A DNA stretch of 64,000 nucleotides from DASTHG01 sp035491895 (GCA_035491895.1 DATJJY010000065.1:16545-80544), one strand, 5' to 3'; counted from the first letter of the stretch, positions 40,837 to 50,130 are shown. Numbers and translations: made by a program. The notes: generated by a model from the sequence alone, not told the origin.

Positions 40837-41808
40837 TCAGTGCGTCACGACGGTCCCCATCTGCACGACCTCGAAATTGCTCCCCTGCACCTGCTTCAAC
40901 GTGTTGAGATCGGAGTCGTCCCAGCGGGCGTCCGGGGCACCCGAGATGAACCAGTCGCCGCCGTTGTCGGCCACTATCATGCCGTACGTCTTCAACGCCT
41001 GCAGAATCACCCGGGCGCTCGGCGGGTATCCGCTGATGTCGAACGCCGCCTTCAACCGGACGCGCATACCCATCGGCGGAACCGCGGCGCTGGTGTCGGA
41101 ACTCGCGTAGTGGCGGGCGGGGTAGACGTATCCGTGGCGTGAATGGTTGACGGTGAACCGCAACGCGTGCAGGATGGCTCCCTGTTCCACGACTTCATCG
41201 TAGCGCACCAGGCCTGGAAAGATCGGCAGGCCCGCGGCATCGGCTGAGGTCCAGCCGGCCGGCCGCAGCGCGTCGGAGCTGAGATCGAAGATCGCCCCCG
41301 AGCCGGCGGTCCAGCTCGAGGATCCGGGCACGGGGTACGCGGCGAACAGCTCATACAACTTCCAATGATCGCGATCGATCACCAGCACGTGGCGGTCACC
41401 GCCGGCGGAGGCTCCGCCCTCGACCGGGGCGTCGCCGGGAATCGGGTAGGGACCGGAATCGCTCTCGTCGGCGTAGTCGAACGTGACGCTCACGAGCGCC
41501 GTCGACCCTCCGACCACGATGTACGGAATCCCGAATGGCCCGCCGTTGTAGTCGGCGCCGAAATCGGGATGGAGACCCTTGGTGAGGCCGATGCTCGCGA
41601 TGAGGGCATCAGAGCTCGGGTCCACCGGATCCTGATCGACGGGCGAGTTCCAGGGGTTGTCAGCGGGAAACGGACGCCGGCCTTCGAGACTCGCGTTCGG
41701 TCCCAGGCCCGGACCCGAACCGCCCCCACCGCTCGAGTCGGTGGGTGCGGCGACGCAACCTCCCAGGAGGAGGGCAAGCGCTGCAAAGGACGCGGGAACG
41801 CGGTACAT
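40837..41808 (-). CDS. Lipoprotein of unknown function
   Basis: The 323-residue product has lipobox 'LLGGC' (Cys18) followed by a Gly/Ser linker. The mature part begins 'FPADNPWNSPVDQDPVDPSS' and has 'LHPDFGADYNGGPFGIPYIVV', 'HVLVIDRDHWKLYELFAA', 'FPGLVRYDEVVEQGAILHALRFTV' and 'ALKTYGMIVADNGGDWFISG'. I recall such 'PWN...GIPY' secreted proteins as an uncharacterised group in soil bacteria, but cannot name a family or reaction. It is probably anchored at the cell surface. Convergent with the small-protein unit, divergent from the exported protein at 41911. Confidence 0.75.
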   Translation of the reverse strand: MYRVPASFAALALLLGGCVAAPTDSSGGGGSGPGLGPNASLEGRRPFPADNPWNSPVDQDPVDPSSDALIASIGLTKGLHPDFGADYNGGPFGIPYIVVGGSTALVSVTFDYADESDSGPYPIPGDAPVEGGASAGGDRHVLVIDRDHWKLYELFAAYPVPGSSSWTAGSGAIFDLSSDALRPAGWTSADAAGLPIFPGLVRYDEVVEQGAILHALRFTVNHSRHGYVYPARHYASSDTSAAVPPMGMRVRLKAAFDISGYPPSARVILQALKTYGMIVADNGGDWFISGAPDARWDDSDLNTLKQVQGSNFEVVQMGTVVTH

Positions 41809-41910
41809 ATTGAGGAAACGATGGGCGTGACCAGGACCACCTGATGTGACCTGCACCACGCCGGGATGGGCCGTTTCGAGGGGCCCTCTAAGTAGAAGGA
41901 GAACGCTGCG

Positions 41911-42474
41911 ATGAGCATCCATCGGGTTTGGTCCGTCTGCGCGACGGCTGCATTCCTGATCGCTGCCGGAGTGTCGGCGCAGGTCCCGGGCTACGGCGGG
42001 GGGATGGGAGGACCAGGAGCGGGAGGGATGGGACGGGAAGGGTATCGGCGCGGCGTCGATCCCACCCGGAAGCTCCCCACCGCGAATCAGCTCGAGGGCC
42101 CGCCGATCCCGGACTTCTTCGTGGACCGGTTCGAGCTGGACACGGTGCAAGCGGAGAAGTACCGCTTCCTGTACGACTCCTTCATGGATGCGACCTCCGC
42201 CATCCGAGACAGCGCCAAAGCGGCGCGGAGCGTGATCGACGGAGCGCGGCAAACCGGCGACCGGATCGTCGCGCGCGGGTACGTCCCGCTGCTCCAGACG
42301 CTGGGCGACTCGCTCGACAAAGCCGACAGCCGCTTCGACAACCGGCTCAAGATGTTCCTCAGCTCCGCGCAGGTGAAGTCCTACAAGAAGTGGAAGGACG
42401 AGCAGCGCCGGCAGGAGCACGCCGACGACAAGCCAACGCCGATGCAGTCATCGGATCCGAACAGTCAGCCGTAG
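41911..42474 (+). CDS. Exported helical protein of unknown function
   Basis: The 187-residue protein has a signal peptide (cut near residue 24, 'AAGVSAQ'), a Gly/Met-rich low-complexity stretch ('GYGGGMGGPGAGGMGREG'), then a charged helical domain ('FFVDRFELDTVQAEKYRFLYDSF', 'FDNRLKMFLSSAQVKSYKKWKDE') loosely like periplasmic Spy/CpxP-type proteins. AAGGAG lies 8 bases before the ATG. It precedes the M1 peptidase by 18 bases, so the two probably share a message and the product may assist or be handled with that enzyme. Confidence 0.75.
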   Translation: MSIHRVWSVCATAAFLIAAGVSAQVPGYGGGMGGPGAGGMGREGYRRGVDPTRKLPTANQLEGPPIPDFFVDRFELDTVQAEKYRFLYDSFMDATSAIRDSAKAARSVIDGARQTGDRIVARGYVPLLQTLGDSLDKADSRFDNRLKMFLSSAQVKSYKKWKDEQRRQEHADDKPTPMQSSDPNSQP

Positions 42475-42492
42475 GTTCACCCCGAGGGCTCG

Positions 42493-44946
42493 ATGCGCTT
42501 CCCCTTGCCGACGCTGCTCCCCGTCGTCGCGCTCGCCGGCTCACTCGCCGCGCAGAGCAACGCCGAGCTGATGGCAAACGACCACTACAGCCGCTCGCAC
42601 GACTACGATCTCGTGAACCAGGACATCGCCGTGCGGGCGTTCGACTGGGACTCGACGTCGTTCGACGGGGAGGTGGTGACGACGCTGGTCGCCCTGCGGC
42701 CGGGACTCGACTCGATCATCCTGGACGCGGGCGCGAAACTGCAGATTGTGGGGATCAGCGATCGCGTCGGGCGCACGCTCCGGTTTGCGCGTCACGGCGA
42801 CTCGCTCGTGGTGTTCCCAGCCGTGCCGCTTCCGTTCCACGACACGACCCGGTTCACCATCACCTACCACGCCCGCATCGAGAGCGGGCACGGTCTCACA
42901 TTCATCCAGCCGGAAGGGCGGCCCCACCGGCCCCGCCAGATCTGGAGCCAGGGCGAGGACCACGACAACCACTATTGGTTCCCGACCTACGACTTCCCGA
43001 ACGACAAACTGACCTGGTCGGTCGCGGCGACGGTGCCCGCGGGGTTCACCGCGGTTTCGAATGGCCGCCTCACCGGCGACCGTCGGAACGCCGACGGCAC
43101 GCGCACCATGTCGTGGCGCCAGGACAAGCCGAGCGCCACGTATCTCGTTTCGCTGATCGTCGCGCCGCTCGTCAAGATCCACGACGCCTGGCAGGAGACG
43201 CCCGTCGACTACTACGTGTACCGCGAAGACAGCGCCCTGGCGCGCCCGCTGTTCCGCGATACGCCCAACATGATCGACGTGTACTCGCGGCTCACCGGCG
43301 TTCCGTATCCGTGGGCGAAGTACGCCCAGACGACGGTCGCCGATTTCTTCGGCGGGATGGAGAACGTCAGCGCCACAACGCTGGTCGATTGGCTGCCGGA
43401 CGCCCGCGCCTACGCGGATCGCCCCTGGTACGCGTGGATCCTCATTCCGCACGAGCTGGCTCACCAGTGGTTCGGCGACTACGTCACGACGGAAAACTGG
43501 GCGAACATGTGGCTCAACGAGGGATTCGCCGAGTTCATGCCGGGGCAGTACTGGAGCATCCGGCTCGGGCGCCACGCCGAGGACGACTATTACCTCGACG
43601 AGTATCAGCAATACATGCAGATCGACCAGCAACGCCGCATGCCGCTCGCGGCGAAGGGGTCCAACAACATCTACCCCAAGGGGGCGTTGGTCCTGCGGAT
43701 GCTCGAGCGCTACCTCGGGCCCCAGCGGTTCTGGGCGGCGATCCGCCGCTATCTCACCGATCACGCCCACGGCAATGCCACGTCGGACGACTTGCGCCAG
43801 GCGGTGCTCGCGGCCACCGGTGAGAATCTCGACTGGTTCTGGGACGAGTGGGTGTACCAGGCGGGGATGCCGGACTTCCGGGTGAGGGCGCAGTACGACA
43901 CGAGCGCCCGCTCGTTGACCCTCACCATCTCCCAGACGCAGACGGACAGCGCCCCCACCCCGGGGGACACCGTCCCCCCCCGCTTCACCACACCGCAGAC
44001 GTTCCGCATGCCGGTCACGATTCGCATCGGGACGGCGAGCGGGGACGTCGTGCAGCGCACCTCCGTCGATCAGCGGGAGCAGAAGGTCGTCTTCACGGCG
44101 CTCCCGGGCCCACCGACGATGGTCGTGTTCGACGACGGCAACGCGATACTGAAGAAGCTGTCGTTCGATCAACCGACTGCCTGGCTGGCGACGCAGCTGC
44201 TGCACGACCCCGACCTCTGGAATCGCCAGTGGGTGATCGATCGTCTGGCCGAACGGACGAGCGACACGGTGGCGGTCGCCGCGCTCGTGCGCGCCGCCAC
44301 GTCCGCCGATTACTTCCTGACGCGACGGGCTGCCGTCCTCGCGTTGGCCGATGCGCCGCCCGGGCTGGCATTGCCGGCCCTGGAGCGCGCCCTGGCGGAC
44401 ACCTCGGCGCAGGTCCGCGCCGGTGCCGCCACGGCCCTCGCCAAGAGCGCCGACCCCCGGGCGGTGGCGCTGGTGCGGCGCGCCTGGGGCAACGACGCGA
44501 GCTACGAAGTGCGCGCCCGCTCGCTCGTCACGCTCGCGCATCTGGACTCCTCCTCGCGCCGCGAGCTCATCACCAAAGGACTCACCACCCCATCCTATCG
44601 CGATGCGATCACGAACGGCGCCTACGAGGCGATCATCCAGGCGAACGACACGAGCTTCGTCGGCCAGGTCGACAGCGCGGTTGGTGCAGCGATCGACCCG
44701 TCGTTCGTGCTGGCGGTGTTGGGGGCTCGCGGCAGCAGCCGGGCACTCGACCTTCTCACCGCGCATCTCGACGACACCCGGCCGTCGGTGCGGCGCTGGG
44801 CCCTGATCGCCATGGAGAACGCACTTCCCGACACCTTGGCCACTTCCCGGCTCTCTGGGGCCCGGGACCGGCTCACCCACGCCGACGCCCGCGAGGCAGT
44901 GGTCCAGGCGCTGGAACGCTTGTCGAATCGAAAGGGCGGTCAGTAG
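42493..44946 (+). CDS. Secreted M1 aminopeptidase with HEAT-like C-terminus
   Basis: The 817-residue exported protein has signal peptide 'LPTLLPVVALAGSLAAQS', the M1 exopeptidase loop 'FFGGMENVSA' and zinc site 'HELAHQWFGD' (320-324) with third ligand Glu343 in 'WLNEGFAEF'. The catalytic Tyr is probably in 'NNIYPKGALVLRML'. From about residue 560 to the end it carries HEAT-type repeats ('AALVRAATSADYFLTRRAAVLALAD', 'LERALADTSAQVRAGAATALAKS'), as in peptidases that process larger peptides. It should release N-terminal residues in the periplasm. GAGG is 5-6 bases before the ATG. Confidence 0.93.
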   Translation: MRFPLPTLLPVVALAGSLAAQSNAELMANDHYSRSHDYDLVNQDIAVRAFDWDSTSFDGEVVTTLVALRPGLDSIILDAGAKLQIVGISDRVGRTLRFARHGDSLVVFPAVPLPFHDTTRFTITYHARIESGHGLTFIQPEGRPHRPRQIWSQGEDHDNHYWFPTYDFPNDKLTWSVAATVPAGFTAVSNGRLTGDRRNADGTRTMSWRQDKPSATYLVSLIVAPLVKIHDAWQETPVDYYVYREDSALARPLFRDTPNMIDVYSRLTGVPYPWAKYAQTTVADFFGGMENVSATTLVDWLPDARAYADRPWYAWILIPHELAHQWFGDYVTTENWANMWLNEGFAEFMPGQYWSIRLGRHAEDDYYLDEYQQYMQIDQQRRMPLAAKGSNNIYPKGALVLRMLERYLGPQRFWAAIRRYLTDHAHGNATSDDLRQAVLAATGENLDWFWDEWVYQAGMPDFRVRAQYDTSARSLTLTISQTQTDSAPTPGDTVPPRFTTPQTFRMPVTIRIGTASGDVVQRTSVDQREQKVVFTALPGPPTMVVFDDGNAILKKLSFDQPTAWLATQLLHDPDLWNRQWVIDRLAERTSDTVAVAALVRAATSADYFLTRRAAVLALADAPPGLALPALERALADTSAQVRAGAATALAKSADPRAVALVRRAWGNDASYEVRARSLVTLAHLDSSSRRELITKGLTTPSYRDAITNGAYEAIIQANDTSFVGQVDSAVGAAIDPSFVLAVLGARGSSRALDLLTAHLDDTRPSVRRWALIAMENALPDTLATSRLSGARDRLTHADAREAVVQALERLSNRKGGQ

Positions 44947-44978
44947 AACCCTTCAGATCATTTTGGGGAGGAGTTGAT

Positions 44979-45872
44979 ATGGCTAACGCAGTCGCACGCG
45001 GGCGGTTCGTGTGGCACGAGCTGATGACCCCCGACCCCGACGCCGCGATCCGGTTCTACGGCCAGGTGGTGGGCTGGACCACCGAGCCGTTCCCCGGCAT
45101 GCCGGAGTACCGCCTGTGGTCGCATGGCGGGAAGCAGTACGGTGGCGTCATGCGCCAGTCCGAGGAGGACCGGCGCCGCGGGCTCGCGCCACACTGGTTG
45201 ATGTACGTGGCCGTCGCGGACACCGACGCCACGGTCCGTCAGGCCGAGGGGCTCGGCGCCCGCGTGCGGGCGGCGGCGAACAGCGTGCCCGGAGTGGGAC
45301 GGTACGCGATCCTCGCCGATCCCCAGGGCATCGTGTTCTCGCTCTATACGCCGGAGACTCCACGGCCCGGATCCGATGAGGCGGAGATCGGCGATTTCTC
45401 GTGGCACGAGCTGGCGGCACCCGATCCGAACGCCGCCTGGTCGTTCTATCAGGCGCTCTTCGGTTGGGAGAAATCCACGGCGATGGACATGGGACCGGCC
45501 GGCACGTATCAGATCTATCGTCGCGGTGGCGGCAAGATCGACGTCGGCGCGTTCTACAAACGACCGGCGGACATGCCCGGAACAGCGGCGTGGCTGACGT
45601 ATGTGCGAGTGGCAAACGCCGATCGCGCCGCCGAAACAGTCGCGCGGCTGGGCGGCAAAGTGCTGAACGGTCCGATGGAGGTGCCGGGCGGCGGCCGCAT
45701 CGCCATCTGCGTCGATCCCCAGGGGGCCGGCTTCGCGGTGCACTCCGTCGCTGCGCCGCGAAGACCCCAAAGGATCGAGAAGAGAAGCGCCAAGAAAAAG
45801 AGCGTCAAGAAGAAGACCGTCAGGAAGAAAACCGCAAAGACAAAAGCCGCGAAGAAAAAGCGGAAACGCTAG
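44979..45872 (+). CDS. Two-module VOC protein with lysine-rich tail
   Basis: The 297-residue product has two VOC modules in tandem ('GRFVWHELMTPDPDAAIRFY' and 'GDFSWHELAAPDPNAAWSFY'), each with 'FVWHEL'/'FSWHEL' contributing a His ligand, as in actinobacterial and gemmatimonad 'VOC family' enzymes of unknown reaction. The last 30 or so residues are nearly all Lys, Arg, Ala and Thr (KKK/KKT steps), like a histone H1 tail. GGGGAGGAG precedes ATG 44979 well. Its TAG stop shares the palindrome CTAG with the stop of the opposite gene. Confidence 0.88.
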   Translation: MANAVARGRFVWHELMTPDPDAAIRFYGQVVGWTTEPFPGMPEYRLWSHGGKQYGGVMRQSEEDRRRGLAPHWLMYVAVADTDATVRQAEGLGARVRAAANSVPGVGRYAILADPQGIVFSLYTPETPRPGSDEAEIGDFSWHELAAPDPNAAWSFYQALFGWEKSTAMDMGPAGTYQIYRRGGGKIDVGAFYKRPADMPGTAAWLTYVRVANADRAAETVARLGGKVLNGPMEVPGGGRIAICVDPQGAGFAVHSVAAPRRPQRIEKRSAKKKSVKKKTVRKKTAKTKAAKKKRKR

Positions 45873-47059
45873 GCGTCGGGCGCCGCTCCCCGCTCGAGCA
45901 GCTTCCCGAAGCCGGGGAGCGCGCGCCTGAGGCCCCGCAACCCGAGCACCGTTCCGAGCGCGGCCACCACGAACACCACGGCCTCCCCGGACGTTTCGGG
46001 GAGGTCGACCCCGGTGACATTGAGCCCGATGGCTAACGCGACGGCGGCGAACAGCCCTGCGGCGAGGCCGCTCACGACGAATGCCCGCCGTGACGCGGGG
46101 GTTCCGCGGCGACGGATCGCCTCGCATTCCATGACGCTCCCGACGATGCCGCCGAGCAGCGCGGCGGCCAGAAAGAGCAGCGGCCATCCGTAGACCAGCT
46201 CGACCGGCGCGGAGCGCAGCGGCCCGCTCGTGGCGGTCACCGTGTCGCGGCCGACGCCACTGGAGTGGATGACGGAGCGGCCCGTCTCCCCGCCCGCCAG
46301 GGACACGACGCTGGGATCGGGAGCCCCGTGCCGCGCGCTCAACACGACATCGCGCCGCGCCTCCCCCGCATGGGCCAGCAGCGAAATGTGCATCTCGGTG
46401 TGACCCAACCCGAATCCCGGGATGCGCGCCGTCGCCGGCTCGACCGCCAACAGGGTGCGGTGCACCGCGAGCCAGGTGATGATCGGCGTGAGGGTGAGCG
46501 CCGGCTGCACCAGGAGGCGGAGCGAATCGCCGGGGGCAGCCGCTGTGACGATCGCCGCTGACGGTGGGAGGCTGGTATGCCGAACCGGCACGTCAGGGGG
46601 ACTCACGTCCCCGGCTTCGGCCGAGAGGTGAAACCAGATCGGCGCGGGGAGCGTCACCGCGCGGTCGGGCTGCAGCGTGTCGACCAGTCCGAGCGCGACG
46701 GAGCCGCGGAACAGAGCCCCGGTGAATTCCAGCGCCGCGGCTTCCACGTACGGCCGCAACGCGAGGGGCTGCGACGCGCGCGGATCGGCGACGAGAAAGA
46801 GAAACGGCAGATAGCGGTGCGAGGTGTCCTGCAGCTGGGCGACGAGCATCTGGCCGGGGCGGAGCCGTAACGAATCGACCTCGGGGCGGAGCGTATCGGC
46901 GTGCTGCCTCCCGGTCTGTACGATCACCGGCAGGCGCACCGCCTGCGCCCGCAGCCTGGCGAGATCGGCCCGAGACACGACCTGCCCCGCGGCCGTCCGT
47001 CCCGCGGTGAGCAGCAACACGACGACGAACGACTGCCACCCCGCCTGCGACAGTGTCAC
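45869..47059 (-). CDS. Exported/membrane protein downstream of a TonB receptor
   Basis: The 396-residue product has a signal sequence ('SFVVVLLLTAGRTAAGQ', from GTG 47059), then a long beta-rich extracytoplasmic region of about 260 residues ('LRPGQMLVAQLQDTSHRYLPFLFLVAD', 'LPAPIWFHLSAEAGDVS') and at least three helices in the last 110 residues ('VYGWPLLFLAAALLGGIVG', 'AFVVSGLAAGLFAAVALAIG', 'AVVFVVAALGTVLGLRGL'). No family recognised. The start overlaps the receptor stop (GTGA), so it is coupled to it and probably assists uptake or assembly. Confidence 0.75.
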   Translation of the reverse strand: MTLSQAGWQSFVVVLLLTAGRTAAGQVVSRADLARLRAQAVRLPVIVQTGRQHADTLRPEVDSLRLRPGQMLVAQLQDTSHRYLPFLFLVADPRASQPLALRPYVEAAALEFTGALFRGSVALGLVDTLQPDRAVTLPAPIWFHLSAEAGDVSPPDVPVRHTSLPPSAAIVTAAAPGDSLRLLVQPALTLTPIITWLAVHRTLLAVEPATARIPGFGLGHTEMHISLLAHAGEARRDVVLSARHGAPDPSVVSLAGGETGRSVIHSSGVGRDTVTATSGPLRSAPVELVYGWPLLFLAAALLGGIVGSVMECEAIRRRGTPASRRAFVVSGLAAGLFAAVALAIGLNVTGVDLPETSGEAVVFVVAALGTVLGLRGLRRALPGFGKLLERGAAPDA

Positions 47060-49257
47060 AACTCGGTCGATACTCGGACCACGATGTTGCGGCCCGGATT
47101 GAGCGCGAACGCCTTGTAGCGGCTGAGAAAATCGCGATACCGCGTGTCCAGCGCGTTCCGCACCTGCAGCTCGATGCGTATCGGGCGCGAGCCGAAGTGG
47201 TGGTCCGTGCTCCCGAACAGATCGAGCAACGCGTAGCCCGCGGTGCCGATGTCGAAGGGGGACAGGCGCGTCTGCCGCGACACCAGGCCCACATCCAGGC
47301 CGCCGGTGGTACTCGTCCCGCGCCACACGGCGCCGAGCTTGCCGCGCAGCGGCGGAGTCTGCGGCAGCGGCTGGTGATCCGACTGCCGCTCGCTGCGGAC
47401 GAAATCGACGCGCGCCGAGAGCACCAGGGCCGACGTCGCGGCGAGCTCGAGCGACGCTTCACCGCCGTCGAGCACTGCGTCCGCCTGCTGGTAGCGGTAG
47501 ACCGGGAGCGAGTCCTGCGTCGTGCCGGTGGGGGCGATGTAGATGTAGTGGCTGATGCGATTGCGGAACGCCGAGACTTCGGCGCGGGCGCGAGCGGACT
47601 GCCACCGGACGCTCGCGTCGAGGTTGAGTCCCGCCTCGGGCCGGAGTGTCGCATCGCCGACCTCGAAGCGCGCCTCCCCCGGATGCGGGCCGTTGGTGAA
47701 CAGCTCGAACAACGTCGGCGCCCGCCACGCTCGGCCGGCGTTCACGGAGAAAGCGAGACGCTCCGCCGGACGGTAGACGAGACCGACGTCGCCCGACCAC
47801 GCGGTGTAGTCGCGTCGCTCGTCGGGCAACGCCAGTTCGGTGTTCGAGTCGGCGCTGAGTCGACGCAGATCCACGCGGGCGCCGGTGAGGAGCCGCCAGC
47901 GCTGCGAAAGGCTCACCTGCTCGTACAGGTACGCCGCGGCACCCGACGCGCTGGCGTTCGGAACGAGCGGCTCCTGACCGCGCGTCGCGTTCGTCTGGTA
48001 GTACGCCGATGCGCCGAGCGTGCCCGCGATGCGCCCTCCCGCGCCGTGGTGGGCGAGGAGGTCGAGGCTCGTCGTGTTGAGCAGAAGATCGAAGCCCGCC
48101 TCCCCTGCCGCGCTGTCTCCTTCGACCACCTCCGCGAGCCAATGCCGCTGCCATTGTCCCTTCGCCTCGAGCAACAACCCTGCGGCGGGGAACGTGCCGC
48201 CGAATTGGATCCGATCGTCGCTCAGCTTGCGAACCGGGCCCTGTTCCCCCCCTCCCGGGGGCGGCGGCGCCGGGTTCTGGGCGGTGTCGGCTTCGAGCAG
48301 GTGAAACTCGCCGCCATAGTGCGTGAACCGCAGCGTGGCTTTACCCCAGGAGCCGCGGGTCCCGACCGCCCCCTCGCCCGAGAACGCCGTGAACCCCGTG
48401 TTGTCGAGCTCACCGGCGGGCGTATGCAGCGCTTCCGAATGCCGGCCGACCAATCCCGCCAGCCAGCCCAGGCTGCCGGCCGTCCCCTGAGCGTGCAGGG
48501 CGCTGCCGAACTCGTGGTTGTTGCTGGCACCATAGACTTCCACCTGCCCTGCGGGAGCGGCGCGCGGCGATCGGGCGTCCGGGACGTCCACGGGAATGAC
48601 GTTCACGACGCCCCCCAAGGCGTCCGACCCGTAGAGCACGCTCGCGGGACCGCGAATCACCTCCACCCGGTCGACGAGTCGCGTCTCGATCGACGGCCCG
48701 TCCTCGTCGCTCCAGGAATAGTCCTCGAGCCGGTTCCCATCGCCCAAGACGAGCACGCGTGCGCCCGAAAGTCCGCGGATCACCGGCTTGCCGATCTCTC
48801 CCCCGGTGGTGAGCGCGCGCACACCGGCCAGCGACTCCAGGGCATGGGCGAGCGAGACGCGATACTCCCGGGCCAGCGACGCCGACTGCAGCATCGCCGC
48901 CGGTAACGGTGAGGAGAGCGGGTCGACCGGCGCGCGCGTGGCGGTGACGGTCACGGCCGCGAGGTCGAACGCGGTCGGCGCCAGCGTGATCTCGAGCGGC
49001 GCGGCACCCGGAACCTGTACCGGTCGCACGCCCGGCGTGTAGCCGATTCTCGACGCGACCACGGTATAGTGCCCCGCCCCGACCTCCGCGAAACGGAAGC
49101 CGCCCATCGAGTCGGTCGCGGTGCTGCGATGCAGCTCCGCGAGCGACACCGTGACACCCGGGATTCCGTGCCGCGCGGTGTCGACGATCGTCCCCGTAAT
49201 GCTGTCAGGCAACGCGGGCGACAGCGACAGCACACTCAGCCACATCGTCCAGATCAT
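47056..49257 (-). CDS. TonB-dependent outer-membrane receptor
   Basis: The 733-residue receptor has a signal sequence, a carboxypeptidase-regulatory-like N-terminal domain ('GTIVDTARHGIPGVTVSLAE', 'GHYTVVASRIGYTPG'), a TonB-box-like 'VTVTATRAP', a plug ('VIRGLSGARVLVLGDG', 'RVEVIRGPASVLYGSDALGGVVNVI') and a beta barrel ending in 'VVRVSTEL'. The pattern recalls ZnuD-type receptors, but His-rich loops are modest, so the ligand (metal or other) stays open. ATG 49257 is chosen because GGGAGG lies 4 bases upstream. It is followed by the coupled membrane gene; no TonB/ExbB genes are in the window. Confidence 0.92.
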   Translation of the reverse strand: MIWTMWLSVLSLSPALPDSITGTIVDTARHGIPGVTVSLAELHRSTATDSMGGFRFAEVGAGHYTVVASRIGYTPGVRPVQVPGAAPLEITLAPTAFDLAAVTVTATRAPVDPLSSPLPAAMLQSASLAREYRVSLAHALESLAGVRALTTGGEIGKPVIRGLSGARVLVLGDGNRLEDYSWSDEDGPSIETRLVDRVEVIRGPASVLYGSDALGGVVNVIPVDVPDARSPRAAPAGQVEVYGASNNHEFGSALHAQGTAGSLGWLAGLVGRHSEALHTPAGELDNTGFTAFSGEGAVGTRGSWGKATLRFTHYGGEFHLLEADTAQNPAPPPPGGGEQGPVRKLSDDRIQFGGTFPAAGLLLEAKGQWQRHWLAEVVEGDSAAGEAGFDLLLNTTSLDLLAHHGAGGRIAGTLGASAYYQTNATRGQEPLVPNASASGAAAYLYEQVSLSQRWRLLTGARVDLRRLSADSNTELALPDERRDYTAWSGDVGLVYRPAERLAFSVNAGRAWRAPTLFELFTNGPHPGEARFEVGDATLRPEAGLNLDASVRWQSARARAEVSAFRNRISHYIYIAPTGTTQDSLPVYRYQQADAVLDGGEASLELAATSALVLSARVDFVRSERQSDHQPLPQTPPLRGKLGAVWRGTSTTGGLDVGLVSRQTRLSPFDIGTAGYALLDLFGSTDHHFGSRPIRIELQVRNALDTRYRDFLSRYKAFALNPGRNIVVRVSTEL

Positions 49258-49319
49258 GCGCCCTCCCACGGCGAAGAATAGGGCCTTGCCCTCCGGTCGG
49301 CCACCGATATCGTGCGGGC

Positions 49320-49808
49320 ATGTTGACCGTGAGAGCGGCGACGACGGACGACGCCGCCGAGCTCGCCCGGCTGCGCTACGAGTTCCGTGCCGCCGAGCGT
49401 CCCGCCGCCGAGTCGCGCGAAGAGTTCGTCGAGCGCTGCACGACGTGGATGCGTGAGCGGCTCGCGCCCGGCTCCGCCTGGCGCTGCCTCCTGGCCGAGC
49501 AGGATGGCGCGACCGTCGGACACGTCTGGCTCGAGGTGGTGGACAAGGTTCCGAACCCCGGCGGCAACGAGCCGGAGCGGCACGCCTACCTCACCAACCT
49601 GTACGTGCGCCCCGAGGCTCGGGGCGGACCGGGGAGCCTGCTCGTCGAAGCGGCTCTCGCCTGGTGTCGCGAACGGCGCGTCGACACCGTGTTCCTCTGG
49701 CCCTCGGAGCGAAGCCGGACGCTGTACGCGCGCTACGGCTTCGCCCCGTCCACCGATATCCTGGCGCTGTCCCTCAAGACTTCCGGTTCCTCGATTTTCC
49801 CTACATAA
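49320..49808 (+). CDS. GNAT-family N-acetyltransferase
   Basis: The 162-residue acetyltransferase has the acetyl-CoA motif in 'AYLTNLYVRPEARGGPGSLLVEAAL' (R-x-x-G-x-G in variant form) and 'YARYGFAPSTDIL' as the closing strand. 'AELARLRYEFRA' at the N-terminus fits this branch, which includes many enzymes with unknown amine acceptors. The start is at ATG 49320. The gene ends 7 bases before the PadR ATG, and its stop codon lies inside a possible operator, so it may be partly coupled to that module. Confidence 0.88.
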   Translation: MLTVRAATTDDAAELARLRYEFRAAERPAAESREEFVERCTTWMRERLAPGSAWRCLLAEQDGATVGHVWLEVVDKVPNPGGNEPERHAYLTNLYVRPEARGGPGSLLVEAALAWCRERRVDTVFLWPSERSRTLYARYGFAPSTDILALSLKTSGSSIFPT

Positions 49809-49814
49809 TAGAAC
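49802..49814 (+). promoter_or_regulatory. Candidate PadR operator, site 1
   Basis: TACATAATAGAAC directly before padR. It agrees in 11 of 13 bases with TACATTGTAGAAC at 50628-50640, ahead of the metallopeptidase gene. Both are AT-rich islands in GC-rich DNA. Operator function is inferred from the repeat and position only. Confidence 0.35.
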
Positions 49815-49815
49815 C

Positions 49816-50130
49816 ATGTCACGGATCGGCGCGTTCGAAGAGCTCGTGTTGCTCGCCGTGCTGGGACTCGACGGATCAGGGTACGGGATGACCATCCGCG
49901 CCGAGCTCGAGGCCGAGACGGGCGAGGCAATCTCGCTGGGCGCCGTGTACGCCACGCTCGACCGCCTGGAGCGTAAAGGTCTGGTGCGCTCGACCGTTGG
50001 CCCCGCGACTGCCGAGCGCGGGGGGCGACGCAAGCGCGTGTTCCGCGTGAGCGCCGCCGGGTCGGCCGCGCTCCGCGCCATGCAGCGCATTCGCAGCCAG
50101 CTCGGCGCCCCCGCCCCGGCGCGCACGTAA
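49816..50130 (+). CDS. PadR-family transcriptional regulator
   Basis: The 104-residue winged-helix regulator has 'FEELVLLAVLGLDGSGYGMTIRAELE', 'AISLGAVYATLDRLERKGLVRS' and 'RGGRRKRVFRVSAAGSAAL', the full PadR N-terminal domain, with only a short C-terminal helix. Its TAA stop overlaps the next ATG (TAATG). In Gemmatimonadota and Acidobacteria such genes usually precede a large permease; here a short relic-like membrane protein follows. It may bind TACATAATA just upstream of its own start. Confidence 0.92.
   Translation: MSRIGAFEELVLLAVLGLDGSGYGMTIRAELEAETGEAISLGAVYATLDRLERKGLVRSTVGPATAERGGRRKRVFRVSAAGSAALRAMQRIRSQLGAPAPART

Noticed and set aside
42541..44880. 779-codon open frame on the - strand opposite the second M1 peptidase
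   Set aside because: Complementary shadow of a gene with HELAHQW and GGMEN motifs; composition typical of antisense frames.
47053..48906. 617-codon open frame on the + strand opposite the TonB receptor
   Set aside because: GC-rich codon mirror of the receptor gene; Arg/Gly/Glu-rich, no domain, no ribosome site. The receptor on the - strand has clear family motifs.
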